From the NCBI GenBank assembly GCA_041751875.1, contig JBGSIC010000015.1, positions 152,400 to 216,399 of the forward strand: DNA of 64,000 nt. The letters run 5' to 3'. The notes beneath the pieces were generated by a model. The model made no database searches and had not been told where the DNA came from. It saw only the letters and a program-made list of their open reading frames with translations. A program made the translations under genes and the position numbers. Below, in pieces: positions 1 through 7,473 of this stretch. The stretch is from JBGSIC01 sp041751875 (GTDB taxonomy: Bacteria > Bdellovibrionota > FAC87 > UBA2466 > JACKAF01). Every line of letters starts with the position of its first letter. The stretch's first letter is position 1.

Positions 1-171
1 GTGGGCGACGTCAGTGCCCAGAGCGAAATTGACGCAACTTATGTTACCCAACACACGGCCCTTTTAACCGATCTTACGCCGTTTGCGCTTTACAGCTTTC
101 AAACGATGTCTTCTGACACGCTTGGACGACCGGCGCAGTCACCGATTCAGACATTCCGGACTCTTCGCTGA
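1..171 (+). CDS. C-terminal end of a fibronectin type III-like domain protein (partial)
   Basis: Frame 1 is open from the window edge to a TGA at 169-171, giving 56 residues. The pattern is that of the last strands of an FN3-like fold: a threonine-rich strand, then LTDLTPFALYSF, then a final strand ending in TFRTL. The LTxLTPxxxYxF signature and a terminal F-x-T strand are typical of FN3 or purple-acid-phosphatase N-terminal domains in secreted bacterial proteins. The start lies outside the window, so the full architecture is unknown. It converges on and overlaps the small HTH gene on the other strand by about 98 bases. I am fairly sure it is coding and less sure of the exact fold subclass. 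Confidence 0.6.
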   Translation: MGDVSAQSEIDATYVTQHTALLTDLTPFALYSFQTMSSDTLGRPAQSPIQTFRTLR

Positions 172-382
172 TCGCGGTACCGATTTCCTGCCAAGGGACT
201 CCGAGTGACTCAGCTAATTTCTCCAGATGCATTTGCGTTAAGTGAACAATTCTCCCTGATAACCATCTCCGGAGAGTTGTTTTATGAACCCCGGCTTGTT
301 CGGCAACCCACCATACTTTCAACCCCGCGTGGTGCATTTGGTATCGCACCATATAGGTTTTGAGTCGGTACAGATTTTTCAT
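74..382 (-). CDS. Small helix-turn-helix (XRE-like) DNA-binding protein
   Basis: The 102-residue protein has a helix-turn-helix at about residues 21-65: a WVAEQAGVHKTTLRRWLSG segment followed by a LEKLAESLGV helix, as in Cro/CI-type (XRE) regulators. A good ribosome site (AGGAGAC) lies 4-5 bases before the ATG. The last 30 or so residues lie beyond the HTH and are encoded on DNA that is also the 3' end of the convergent FN3-like gene, so they may be functionally loose. Cysteines near the C-terminus are unexplained. It probably binds DNA as a dimer; its target is unknown. A perfect 6-bp stem with a 3-base loop lies in its leader at 410-424 and could be an operator or an RNA hairpin. Confidence 0.75.
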   Translation of the reverse strand: MKNLYRLKTYMVRYQMHHAGLKVWWVAEQAGVHKTTLRRWLSGRIVHLTQMHLEKLAESLGVPWQEIGTAISEESGMSESVTAPVVQACQKTSFESCKAQTA

Positions 383-600
383 TTTGTCTCCTGTTTTCTT
401 TACTCTGTTCGGCGCTGCGCGCCGTTCGGTTGATCCTGCAGCGCGTGCTCTAATGAGAGAAAATGCAAAGACGTCGCCAAATTACTGAGCACGGATAGGG
501 ACTTAAGGGAGTATTGAAATAAGACGCAGGTACGCTAAACGCACCCGGTCTTGTCATGCCGCGGACCGGTAGTTAGTTTAGGTCCTTCATAGGGGGGCAA
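383..600. other. Intergenic region with a GC-rich hairpin
   Basis: These 218 bases separate the leftward HTH gene from the rightward exported-protein gene and must hold both promoters. The only clear structure is CGGCGC-TGC-GCGCCG at 410-424. I could not assign convincing -35/-10 or sigma-54 boxes. Confidence 0.4.
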
Positions 601-1224
601 ATGGGGACGCGCTTTTTCTTTTTCTCTCTTTTTATCTTTTCGTTTTCTGGATCCGCTCAATCAGCCATCATTCCACTTAATCCGTTTTTCTATCAGGACG
701 ACTTTGTCATCAGTGAAGACAAAATCTCCGGTGATTGGAAAGGCCAAGAAACGTGGGCAGGCACGGTTTGCGACGGGGGTTACACCTACACCGTAGCCGG
801 CCGGGGTGATGTCGAGAAGATGGATATGGTGATGGCCGATGAAGGGCATCTTGATGTTCAGGGTGAGATTCGCAATATCTCTGCGGCCATCTCGGGCTCG
901 TATCGGTCGGGACTTACCCTTTGCAAACGCCTCTCCTCGGTGCTCGATGCCGATGCCGATAAGCTTGTGGTCAACGCGCGCGTTTGGTTGGAGGACTCCA
1001 ATGGGGAACTCTATGTGAAACTGCGGGTGCTTGATAGCCACATCGGGCGCGTTTATTTCTCGCGTTACTTTCCGAACTGGTTTGAAGAATTTCTTACCGA
1101 TATTCTCAACCGTTCCATGAACTACATCTGGACGACCAGTCTAGGCGATTGGATCGGCGACAAAGTAGGGGAGTCTCTTGCTGCGTCGTTTCCCGACGGG
1201 GCGCGGGTCTCAGTGCAGCAGTAA
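601..1224 (+). CDS. Exported protein of unknown function
   Basis: I do not recognise the family. The 207-residue product begins with a strongly hydrophobic, phenylalanine-rich signal sequence (residues 2-18) ending in a plausible signal-peptidase I site after AQSA (about residue 22). The mature part is acidic, has two spaced cysteines (about residues 58 and 103), and an aromatic C-terminal stretch around YFPNWFEEF. A purine-rich ribosome site (AGGGGGG) sits just before the ATG. It stands 26 bases upstream of a FliL-like gene on the same strand, so the two may be co-transcribed. A periplasmic or outer-membrane-associated location is inferred from the signal peptide only. Confidence 0.65.
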   Translation: MGTRFFFFSLFIFSFSGSAQSAIIPLNPFFYQDDFVISEDKISGDWKGQETWAGTVCDGGYTYTVAGRGDVEKMDMVMADEGHLDVQGEIRNISAAISGSYRSGLTLCKRLSSVLDADADKLVVNARVWLEDSNGELYVKLRVLDSHIGRVYFSRYFPNWFEEFLTDILNRSMNYIWTTSLGDWIGDKVGESLAASFPDGARVSVQQ

Positions 1225-1250
1225 ACTTGTAGTGTGTTACTCTATAGTCG

Positions 1251-1769
1251 ATGCCTTCACTCTTCCGGCAAATTAATAGGGCACGTCCGGCGGCTCGTCT
1301 TTTTATTTACACCTGCGGCATGCTTGCGGTCGGTGTGGTAGCGGGAGCGGCGTGGTCAATTCACCAAGTTCTGACGTTCCACCAGGGGCCTCCCTTGTTT
1401 CCTGAAGAAGTCGCAGAAGAAAAGAGCGCAGCCGAAGAAGTGCCCCGAGAGATTGCGCACTTCACGTACGGATACGATCTTCGCAATATTTCCATTCCGC
1501 TTGCGAATCGAACCGCATCCCAAATGGCTTACGCTCAGTTTACTCTCAAGCTTGATTGTCCTTCGGCAGATGCAAAACGGGATATGGAAATCAACCGCGC
1601 GAAGATTTTGGATAAGGTCTTTGAGGTAGCAACAGGTTTCTATATAGAGGACTTCAAGAACCCTCAAGGCTACCGCCGTTTTAAAGACGCGCTTACCGCC
1701 TCTCTCGGCTCAGAGTTCAAGCAGCACGGCCCCCGTGCCATTGCCATCGAAGAGTGGGTTGTCGAGTAG
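1251..1769 (+). CDS. FliL-like single-pass membrane protein (FliL paralogue)
   Basis: The 172-residue protein has a short basic N-terminus, one transmembrane segment (about residues 17-38), a proline/glutamate-rich linker and a periplasmic domain from about residue 75. This layout matches FliL, and the domain pattern (hydrophobic strand with LANRT, an FTLKLDC strand, a long helix with D-K-V-F, then a final helix and strand) parallels the FliL encoded at 4034-4570. FliL proteins sit at the flagellar base and associate with stator units, modulating torque. The true fliL heads the switch operon 2.3 kb downstream, so this copy may be a specialised paralogue. Homology is judged by eye and is weak at the residue level. 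Confidence 0.55.
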   Translation: MPSLFRQINRARPAARLFIYTCGMLAVGVVAGAAWSIHQVLTFHQGPPLFPEEVAEEKSAAEEVPREIAHFTYGYDLRNISIPLANRTASQMAYAQFTLKLDCPSADAKRDMEINRAKILDKVFEVATGFYIEDFKNPQGYRRFKDALTASLGSEFKQHGPRAIAIEEWVVE

Positions 1770-1905
1770 CACCGCTCCTTCCTAAGTCTTTCCCAGAGCC
1801 TCTTACCAGCGGTTGACCCGCTCCCCGTGCCAGCCTCTTCCGTGGTTGACAGCCTCACTCATTCTCGGTACCTCCCCGTGGTTACCACCAAAGCAATTTG
1901 AGGGG

Positions 1906-3114
1906 ATGATGGAAAGAGTCATTAGTGCGTTGGGCCTTTTTTTGATGATGGCCATTGCGTGGAGCATCTCCGAGAACCGCAAAAAAGTTCCTGTTCGCGC
2001 CGTGGTAGGAGGTTTGCTCCTCCAGCTTGCTCTGGCCATTTTCATTCTGAAAACGCCTTGGGGGATGGCCATTTTTGATGCCGCCCGGATAGCCATTCAA
2101 AAAGTGGTTTCTCTTTCTGATCAAGGGGCGAAGTTTGTTTTTGGAGACAATTTTTCAGAACACTTTTTTGCTTTTAGCGTCCTTCCCACCATCATTTTTG
2201 TATCGGCTCTTTCTTCGGTTTTATTTTACTTTGGTGTTTTACAGAAAATTGTGGAGTTCATGGCTCGCATCATGGTGAAGGTGATGGGCTGTTCCGGGGC
2301 CGAGAGCCTTTGCACGGCGGTGAACGTTTTCGTCGGCCAAACGGAAGCCCCAATTCTGATTCGTCCGTATCTTGCCTCGATGACCCGCTCTGAAATACTT
2401 TGCATGATGATCGGGGGAATGGCGACCGTGGCAGGAGGCGTGCTAGCTGCATATGTGGCCTTTGGCGTCCCCGCTGGACATCTTTTGTCTGCTTCTCTTA
2501 TGTCCGCTCCTGCGACGATTTTGATCGCGAAACTCATTCTGCCAGAGGTGGGCAAGCCCAAGACAATGGGGCATGCGAAACTGCAAATTGAATCCAAAGC
2601 GGTGAATGTTTTGGATGCTGCCTGCCAGGGGGCCTCTGATGGATTAGGTTTGGCTCTGAATGTGGCAGCGATGCTGATTGCTTTTATTGCTCTGGTTGCG
2701 CTGGTGAATTTGCTTCTTGGAATGGCTTCGGAACCGTTTGGTCATCACCTCACTCTTGAACTTCTCTTCGGTTATATTTTCCGGCCGCTTGCGTACATGA
2801 TGGGAATTCCCTGGAAAGATTGCGCGATAGCAGGGCAGTTACTCGGTGAAAAAACCGTGATTAATGAATTTTACGCTTATGTGAATATGGGAAAATACAT
2901 GGCCGCGGGGCAGCTGTCACAGAGAGCGATTGATATTCTTACGTATGCTCTTTGCGGTTTTGCCAATTTTTCCAGCATCGCGATTCAGATTGGCGGAATC
3001 GGCGTACTTGCTCCCGAGCGTCGCAAGGATCTCGCCGACCTCGGCTTTCGCGCTTTTATCGGGGGCAATCTAGCTTCCTTCATGACGGCGTGTGTAGCGG
3101 GAATACTGCTCTAA
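1906..3114 (+). CDS. nupC: Concentrative nucleoside transporter (CNT/NupC family)
   Basis: This integral inner-membrane protein of about 402 residues should import nucleosides with Na+ or H+. It carries the CNT hallmarks: the VFVGQTEAPILIRPYL segment in the central region (GxTEAP), a GG-MATVAGGVLAAYV helix pair and a later NEFYAY motif; the acidic residues in both belong to the substrate and cation site. Many hydrophobic helices are evident. The reading frame stays open upstream to 1813, but the family N-terminus aligns with the tandem ATGs at 1906 and 1909, which follow a TTGAGGGG ribosome site, so I start there. Nucleoside uptake fits a predatory or scavenging lifestyle, although that link is inference. 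Confidence 0.93.
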   Translation: MMERVISALGLFLMMAIAWSISENRKKVPVRAVVGGLLLQLALAIFILKTPWGMAIFDAARIAIQKVVSLSDQGAKFVFGDNFSEHFFAFSVLPTIIFVSALSSVLFYFGVLQKIVEFMARIMVKVMGCSGAESLCTAVNVFVGQTEAPILIRPYLASMTRSEILCMMIGGMATVAGGVLAAYVAFGVPAGHLLSASLMSAPATILIAKLILPEVGKPKTMGHAKLQIESKAVNVLDAACQGASDGLGLALNVAAMLIAFIALVALVNLLLGMASEPFGHHLTLELLFGYIFRPLAYMMGIPWKDCAIAGQLLGEKTVINEFYAYVNMGKYMAAGQLSQRAIDILTYALCGFANFSSIAIQIGGIGVLAPERRKDLADLGFRAFIGGNLASFMTACVAGILL

Positions 3115-3151
3115 AAAGGCAAAGGGTAGGCCTTTGAAAACGAGGGGCTAG

Positions 3152-3168
3152 GTGACCATTGTTGTCAC
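3152..3168. promoter_or_regulatory. Inverted repeat upstream of the sigma-54 type promoter
   Basis: GTGAC-N7-GTCAC is a perfect 5-bp inverted repeat whose centre is about 70 bases upstream of the -24 element at 3231, a usual distance for an enhancer-binding-protein site. It could be a chance match. Confidence 0.25.
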
Positions 3169-3230
3169 TGTGAATACGCCGCAAACACCTATTTCTCCAA
3201 AACCAGCGTCAGCTAGGCATAAAAGGCCTT

Positions 3231-3246
3231 TGGCACGCCGTTCGCA
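3231..3246 (+). promoter_or_regulatory. Sigma-54 type (-24/-12) promoter before the tyrosine-rich lipoprotein gene
   Basis: TGGCACGCCGTTCGCA matches the consensus TGGCACG-N4-TTGCA with one change in the -12 element (TTCGCA in place of TTTGCA or similar). GG to GC spacing is correct. The predicted start of transcription is near 3257, giving a 55-base leader before the lipoprotein gene. Confidence 0.55.
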
Positions 3247-3311
3247 CTTCTCTTTATCCGGGTCGATCGGTGAAGATTGCTTCGCCGCTAACGACATAAG
3301 AGGAGTAGGTC

Positions 3312-3809
3312 ATGCGTTTGTGGTTGCTCGCCGTAGCGGTGGTTCTTGTCACTGCCTGCGGAAAAAATTCAGATTACGGATATGGCGGCTATCAAGCTCC
3401 GAATCCGTATGTTTCGCAGAACCCAAATTACCCTGGATACAATCCTTACCAGGGTCAAAATCAGTTCCGTCCCCAGAATGTTCCTGCGGGTTATCCTAAT
3501 CAGTACACGCCGTGGATGCCTTTGCACCAGTACATGCAACAAGATCCCTATCGTGCGCAACAGTATCAGCAGATGCTAAACGGTTGGTACAGCCACGCCG
3601 CCTACTATGGTTACAACCAATATGATTTTTCTCAGTTCTGGTTGGGGTATTGCCCGCAATACTGGAACACCGGGTACTACCAGTACTTCAATACGTTTGT
3701 TTATCCTTGGGTAACCTGGAACACCGCTTTTCCGACTCAATACAATCCCAGTCAGTACTGGAATTCTTACTCCGGTCTCTCCTTCGACTGGATGGACATG
3801 CACTATTAA
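3312..3809 (+). CDS. Tyrosine/asparagine/glutamine-rich lipoprotein, unknown function
   Basis: The family is not recognised. A type II signal peptide ends in VTAC (Cys16), so the mature protein should be lipid-anchored. The remaining 149 residues are highly biased: by my count about 27 tyrosines and 8 tryptophans, with most of the rest N, Q, P, G and S and very few charged residues. Recurrent short units such as NPYxxQNP, QYQQ and QYW give a repeat-like, prion- or adhesin-like composition. A good ribosome site (AGGAGTAGG) precedes the ATG. It has its own sigma-54 type promoter and lies just ahead of the fliL operon, so co-regulation with motility is plausible. A surface or outer-membrane coat role is speculation. 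Confidence 0.75.
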   Translation: MRLWLLAVAVVLVTACGKNSDYGYGGYQAPNPYVSQNPNYPGYNPYQGQNQFRPQNVPAGYPNQYTPWMPLHQYMQQDPYRAQQYQQMLNGWYSHAAYYGYNQYDFSQFWLGYCPQYWNTGYYQYFNTFVYPWVTWNTAFPTQYNPSQYWNSYSGLSFDWMDMHY

Positions 3810-3810
3810 A

Positions 3811-3896
3811 GGTGCCTATCTTCCGGAAAGGTGCCTGTGCACTTTCCGGACTAAGTACGGAACGAGACCGGGCACTTTTCCGGAGGGCACCTTTCC
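3811..3896. repeat. Compound palindromic repeat (GGTGCC...GGCACC family)
   Basis: Intergenic sequence after the tyrosine-rich lipoprotein gene contains nested inverted repeats: AAAGGTGCC at the left, GGCACCTTT at the right, and TTCCGGA units inside. The segment 3827-3845 (AAAGGTGCCTGTGCACTTT) occurs again, in the opposite orientation, at 15140-15157. This points to a dispersed REP/MITE-like element. It may also fold as a terminator for the lipoprotein gene. Confidence 0.6.
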
Positions 3897-3972
3897 TTCG
3901 CCAAAAAAATGACGGCTCGGGCTTCCCCTGACGCCACACGAACTATTTCGCTAATCTTTTCAAGGCCCTTGG

Positions 3973-3988
3973 TGGCACTCGGCTTGCA
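3973..3988 (+). promoter_or_regulatory. Sigma-54 (-24/-12) promoter of the fliL-flhBA operon
   Basis: TGGCACTCGGCTTGCA has both invariant doublets (GG, GC) at correct spacing and matches TGGCAC-N5-TTGCA exactly. Predicted transcription start is near 3999, 35 bases before the fliL start. Sigma-54 control of class II flagellar genes is common in Proteobacteria and requires an activator of the FleQ/FlrC type. Confidence 0.85.
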
Positions 3989-4033
3989 GAATGCCTCTCC
4001 TAGCTAGTTTTGTAATTAATGGGGAGGCGTGAC

Positions 4034-4570
4034 ATGGCGCAGTCAGACGCGAAGCAGCAGGCAGCCACAAAAGCCCGCGGGGGATTTCTCGGCGGTATGA
4101 TTCTTCTGGGTACGTTTATGAATCTCGTCGCCGTCGGCGGCGTAGCGTATTTCGGACGAGTGATGTGGAATGAAATCAACTCACTCAACGCAAAAGTTTT
4201 GGAGTTGAAGCAGCCCGAGGTGGCAGGAAACGACAGCCCGGTCGGCAAAGAACTCCAAGCAAAAAACTTGGGCGTTCTCTTTCCGCTGGAAAGTTTTCTC
4301 GTTAATCTTTCGAGCAAACAAGGACCGAAGTTTCTCCAAACGCAGATGGAATTTGAACTTTCCGATCCTTCACTGGAAGAAGAGCTCGTTCGTAAGAAAG
4401 CTGCGATTCGCGATTCCATTATTGTTCTTTTAAGTAGTCATTCCTATGGAACGCTTCGCGAGCCTGCGGGGATTGTGGATCTCCGCACGGAAATTCGAAA
4501 GAAGATTAACAATCTTTTGACCACCGGTCGCGTTACCCAAGTCTATTTCACTCAGTTTCATTTCAACTAA
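4034..4570 (+). CDS. fliL: Flagellar basal body-associated protein FliL
   Basis: This 178-residue protein has a single transmembrane helix (about residues 18-42), a short linker and a FliL periplasmic domain with the characteristic L-x-x-F-x-V-N-L strand, an FLQTQMEFEL strand, a long helix with R-D-S-I-I and a C-terminal LRTEIRKKIN helix followed by V-x-x-V-Y-F. FliL surrounds stator units at the flagellar motor. An in-frame ATG at 4019 is available, but the GGGGAGG ribosome site at 4021-4027 serves the ATG at 4034, so that start is preferred. It is the first gene of the operon, 35 bases downstream of the predicted sigma-54 start, and is followed by fliM after 13 bases. Confidence 0.93.
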   Translation: MAQSDAKQQAATKARGGFLGGMILLGTFMNLVAVGGVAYFGRVMWNEINSLNAKVLELKQPEVAGNDSPVGKELQAKNLGVLFPLESFLVNLSSKQGPKFLQTQMEFELSDPSLEEELVRKKAAIRDSIIVLLSSHSYGTLREPAGIVDLRTEIRKKINNLLTTGRVTQVYFTQFHFN

Positions 4571-4583
4571 GAGGCTTTAAAGC

Positions 4584-5579
4584 ATGGCCGATACTTTATC
4601 CCAATCAGAAATCGACGCTCTCTTGTCTGCCGTTTCGAGCGGTTCTGTTCCGGCAGGAGCCGGCGGCGATCGTCGCAAGGACGGCAAGCACTTTGATTGG
4701 GTTGCCTACGATCTCGCCTCCCAAGAAAAGTTTCTACGTGGTCGGTTGGCCGCGCTCGAGGGAATCCATGAGCGCTTTTGCCGTCTTTTCCGCGCCACGC
4801 TGATCAACGCTTTTGGAAAACACGTCAGCGTCACCTACAAGGACACCGAAATCTTGCGTTTCAGTGAATACCTTAGTGGGGTAACGTTACCGACCTCTTT
4901 GGGAATCGTAGAATCCAAGAATCCTCCCGGTCATATGCTCTTCGTGGTGAACGCGAAGTTGGCCTACGCGCTTGTGGACGGGTACTACGGGGGCAGCGAA
5001 CGGCCTTTCTCTCAGATAGGTGTTCGCGAGGAATTCACCACCATTGAAACTAATCTCATCGAAAAGGTGATGAAGTTTGGGGTGAAGGACTTGATGGAAA
5101 GTTGGAAGCCCAATTACCCCATTGAACTCGACTTTGTTTCCACTGAGCCGAATCCTGTCTTTGTGAGTTATATTCCGAGCGCGGAATCCGTTGCCATCGT
5201 GAACTTCGATGTTGAATTCGAAAACAGCTCAGGGTCACTTTGCCTCATATTGCATTTGCGTGCTCTTGACCCCATTCGCCAGTTTCTCAGCGTAAGCGTG
5301 AATAAAGAAATGTCCGCTGACAAGACCATATGGCGCGACCATTGGTTAAAAGAAGTTCAAGATCTTCCGCTTCATGTGCGTGCGCATTTAGGCCGAATGG
5401 AATGTTCGTTGAAGGAAATGAGCCAATGGAAAGTAGGGCAGGTACTCACCCTAGACCAGGATCCACTCAGTCCCATTGCTCTCGAAGTCGAAGGCATTAC
5501 TAAGTTTAAAGGACAAATGGGCGTCTACCACGGTAGTTCGGCTATCAAGATTTCCAATATCATTAAAAAGAAGGGGTAA
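4584..5579 (+). CDS. fliM: Flagellar motor switch protein FliM
   Basis: The 331-residue protein opens with LSQSEIDALLSAV (residues 5-17), the conserved N-terminal motif that binds phospho-CheY. A middle CheC-like domain (about residues 40-225) includes the switch-protein pattern around LVDGYYGG, and the C-terminal SpoA (FliN-like) domain covers about residues 245-325. FliM forms the C-ring with FliG and FliN and reverses rotation. Length is normal for the family. It lies between fliL and fliN with gaps of 13 and 3 bases, so it is clearly co-translated with them. Nothing unusual was seen. Confidence 0.96.
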   Translation: MADTLSQSEIDALLSAVSSGSVPAGAGGDRRKDGKHFDWVAYDLASQEKFLRGRLAALEGIHERFCRLFRATLINAFGKHVSVTYKDTEILRFSEYLSGVTLPTSLGIVESKNPPGHMLFVVNAKLAYALVDGYYGGSERPFSQIGVREEFTTIETNLIEKVMKFGVKDLMESWKPNYPIELDFVSTEPNPVFVSYIPSAESVAIVNFDVEFENSSGSLCLILHLRALDPIRQFLSVSVNKEMSADKTIWRDHWLKEVQDLPLHVRAHLGRMECSLKEMSQWKVGQVLTLDQDPLSPIALEVEGITKFKGQMGVYHGSSAIKISNIIKKKG

Positions 5580-5582
5580 TCC

Positions 5583-5918
5583 ATGGGACAGACCAACGCG
5601 AACGCGAAGGAACTAGAGCAGGACGAGGCAAACCAAGACCAAGCCTCTGGCGGAAACGTAGACCAAATTATGGACATCCCGCTTAAGGTAAGCGTGGAGC
5701 TGGGTCGTAGCCGCATTTTGGTGCAAGATTTACTCGCGTTACACAAAGGTTCCGTTGTCGAACTCAATAAACTTGCCGGCGAGCCGCTCGAAATTCTGGT
5801 GAACGACAAGGTCGTTGCACGGGGAGAAGTGGTGGTGGTGAATGAAAAGTTTGGAGTTCGCCTAACTGATATCGTTAGTCACACGCAGCGAATCCGCCAA
5901 TTAGGAGCTAATGAATGA
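5583..5918 (+). CDS. fliN: Flagellar motor switch protein FliN
   Basis: This 111-residue protein has an acidic, low-complexity N-terminal 25 residues followed by a SpoA domain with the diagnostic IPLKVSVELGRSR strand and helix, the G-x-V-V-E-L-N-K-L-A-G-E-P-L segment and the VVVVNEKFGVRLTDI end. It builds the lower C-ring with FliM and helps dock the export ATPase complex. The final codons overlap the fliO start by four bases (ATGA). Family assignment is secure. Confidence 0.96.
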   Translation: MGQTNANAKELEQDEANQDQASGGNVDQIMDIPLKVSVELGRSRILVQDLLALHKGSVVELNKLAGEPLEILVNDKVVARGEVVVVNEKFGVRLTDIVSHTQRIRQLGANE

Positions 5919-6442
5919 GACGCCTCGCGCTTATTTTAAGCTTTCTGCTCGTCTTCATTGCTAGTGCCGATGCTGCGGTCGATAAAGCGGCTCCCGCCAG
6001 CACCGATGCGAGTGTTCGCGATTTCATGCAGAAAGAAGAGCTACCTCTGGGACACCCTGAGGTAGGCATCGAAACAAAGTCTCCCACACGCCACGTAGGT
6101 AAAATCGCTGTCGGTGTGGCGATTCTTTTAATCCTCGCTGGAGCGACCGCGTTTGGCTTGAAGGCCCTTAAGACCCAATCCGTACGACAGGGAAGTCGGA
6201 AGTATCTCATCGAGAAGATGAGCTACGCAAACCTAGGTCCGAAGAGCGGAGTCTGTTTACTCAAGGTCGGCAAAGAGTTTGTGCTCGTCGGTGTGACTCC
6301 TCAACAGATCAACTTTCTTTCCACGCTTCCCGAACTCACCAAGGAATACAACACGGAGAACAAGGGTGAGTCAGATAGTTTCCGTGAAGCCGTACAAGAA
6401 GAATTCAAACGCATTAAAGGAAAGCCGCCACTTAATATATGA
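5915..6442 (+). CDS. fliO: Flagellar biosynthesis protein FliO
   Basis: FliO is poorly conserved; the call rests on layout and position between fliN and fliP. The 175-residue protein has an N-terminal signal-like helix (1-19), a periplasmic stretch, one transmembrane helix (about 66-88) and a small basic cytoplasmic domain with [20 protein letters not shown] and [15 protein letters not shown], which match the FliO pattern of L-x-V-G-x-x-x-L-L-V-G-V. FliO assists assembly of the FliP pore of the flagellar type III export gate. It overlaps both neighbours by four bases. Confidence 0.88.
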   Translation: MRRLALILSFLLVFIASADAAVDKAAPASTDASVRDFMQKEELPLGHPEVGIETKSPTRHVGKIAVGVAILLILAGATAFGLKALKTQSVRQGSRKYLIEKMSYANLGPKSGVCLLKVGKEFVLVGVTPQQINFLSTLPELTKEYNTENKGESDSFREAVQEEFKRIKGKPPLNI

Positions 6443-7194
6443 TTCAAGCCTGCGCGCACGCCTTTTGGAGTATCCTTCTCGCTTTCTCAAGCCAAGTTTC
6501 GGCTGCGGAGAGTAATCCCTTTCCCCCTTTGCAGATCACTTTGGGCGGGGCCACGGGAAGTCCTGAGCAGGCGGCCGTTGCCCTGAAGATTCTCGCGCTT
6601 CTGACCATCCTGGCGCTGGCCCCGTCGATTCTTATCATGATGACGAGTTTTATCCGTATCGTGATTGTGCTTTCGTTCGTCCGTCAGGCGGTGGGAACGC
6701 AGGTTCTTCCGCCAAATCAGCTCATCATCGGTTTGTCACTTTTTCTGACTGCGTTCGTGATGGCTCCGGCTTGGACCAAGATTTACAATGAAGCGCTAAA
6801 TCCTTATCTGGAGAAGAAAATCTCCCAGAAAGAAGCGCTCAATTATACCGATCTTGCGCTAAGAAATTTTATGTTCCGCCAAACGCGAGAAAAAGATTTG
6901 GGACTTTTTCTGAAGCTTGCAAAAGTGGACACCCCTGAGAAGCGCAAGGATGTTCCGACTTACTTGCTCATCCCGGCGTTTATGATTTCTGAACTCAAAA
7001 CAGCTTTTCAAATCGGGTTCATGATTTATGTGCCGTTTTTGATTCTCGACATGGTAGTCGCTTCGGTCCTGATGGCGATGGGTATGATGATGCTCCCGCC
7101 GGTTATTATTTCCCTGCCGTTCAAACTCATCCTCTTCGTTTTGGTCGATGGATGGCATTTGATCGTCGGTTCCTTGGTTCGCAGCTTTGGTTAA
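6439..7194 (+). CDS. fliP: Flagellar type III export gate protein FliP
   Basis: The 251-residue FliP has a cleavable-type signal sequence, then the conserved block [20 protein letters not shown] followed by [12 protein letters not shown] and [15 protein letters not shown], and a C-terminal [16 protein letters not shown] segment with the [17 protein letters not shown] helix. Five FliP subunits with FliQ and FliR form the export pore in the inner membrane. Length and motifs are normal. It overlaps fliO by four bases and is followed by fliQ after nine bases, which include a GGAG ribosome site. Confidence 0.97.
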   Translation: MIQACAHAFWSILLAFSSQVSAAESNPFPPLQITLGGATGSPEQAAVALKILALLTILALAPSILIMMTSFIRIVIVLSFVRQAVGTQVLPPNQLIIGLSLFLTAFVMAPAWTKIYNEALNPYLEKKISQKEALNYTDLALRNFMFRQTREKDLGLFLKLAKVDTPEKRKDVPTYLLIPAFMISELKTAFQIGFMIYVPFLILDMVVASVLMAMGMMMLPPVIISLPFKLILFVLVDGWHLIVGSLVRSFG

Positions 7195-7203
7195 AGGAGC
7201 AAC

Positions 7204-7473
7204 ATGGGTTCGGAACAAGTTCTCGATATCACGCGCGAGGGCCTTAAAGTTGCACTGCTCCTCTCTGGCCCGATGCTTCTCTTCGGTTTAGTCACCGGTG
7301 TGGTGATCAGTATCTTCCAAGCGGTCACGCAAATTTCCGAATCTACTCTTGCGATTGTTCCCAAGATGCTCGCCATCCTCATCGCTTTTGTGATCTTTGC
7401 TCCATGGATGTTGGACACGATTACTCACTTCACTACCCAGGTGTTTGAAAGCATTCCGAGCGTGATCCGTTGA
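7204..7473 (+). CDS. fliQ: Flagellar export gate protein FliQ
   Basis: The 89-residue, two-helix membrane protein shows the FliQ signature GLKVALLLSGPMLLFGLVTG, then ISIFQAVTQISESTL and KMLAILIAFV. FliQ wraps the FliP/FliR pore. An AAAGGAGC ribosome site precedes the ATG. Its stop overlaps the fliR start (TTGA), implying translational coupling. Confidence 0.96.
   Translation: MGSEQVLDITREGLKVALLLSGPMLLFGLVTGVVISIFQAVTQISESTLAIVPKMLAILIAFVIFAPWMLDTITHFTTQVFESIPSVIR

Noticed and set aside
661..1041. Antisense 126-residue frame inside the exported protein gene
   Set aside because: There is no ribosome site or recognisable domain, and the sense strand has a signal peptide and ribosome site.
1813..1905. 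N-terminal extension of the nucleoside transporter
   Set aside because: The extra 31 residues are proline-rich with no membrane or signal character, and family alignment plus TTGAGGGG favour 1906/1909.
3152..3499. Reading frame across the sigma-54 promoter
   Set aside because: It runs through the intergenic region into the lipoprotein gene in another frame and lacks a ribosome site or domain.
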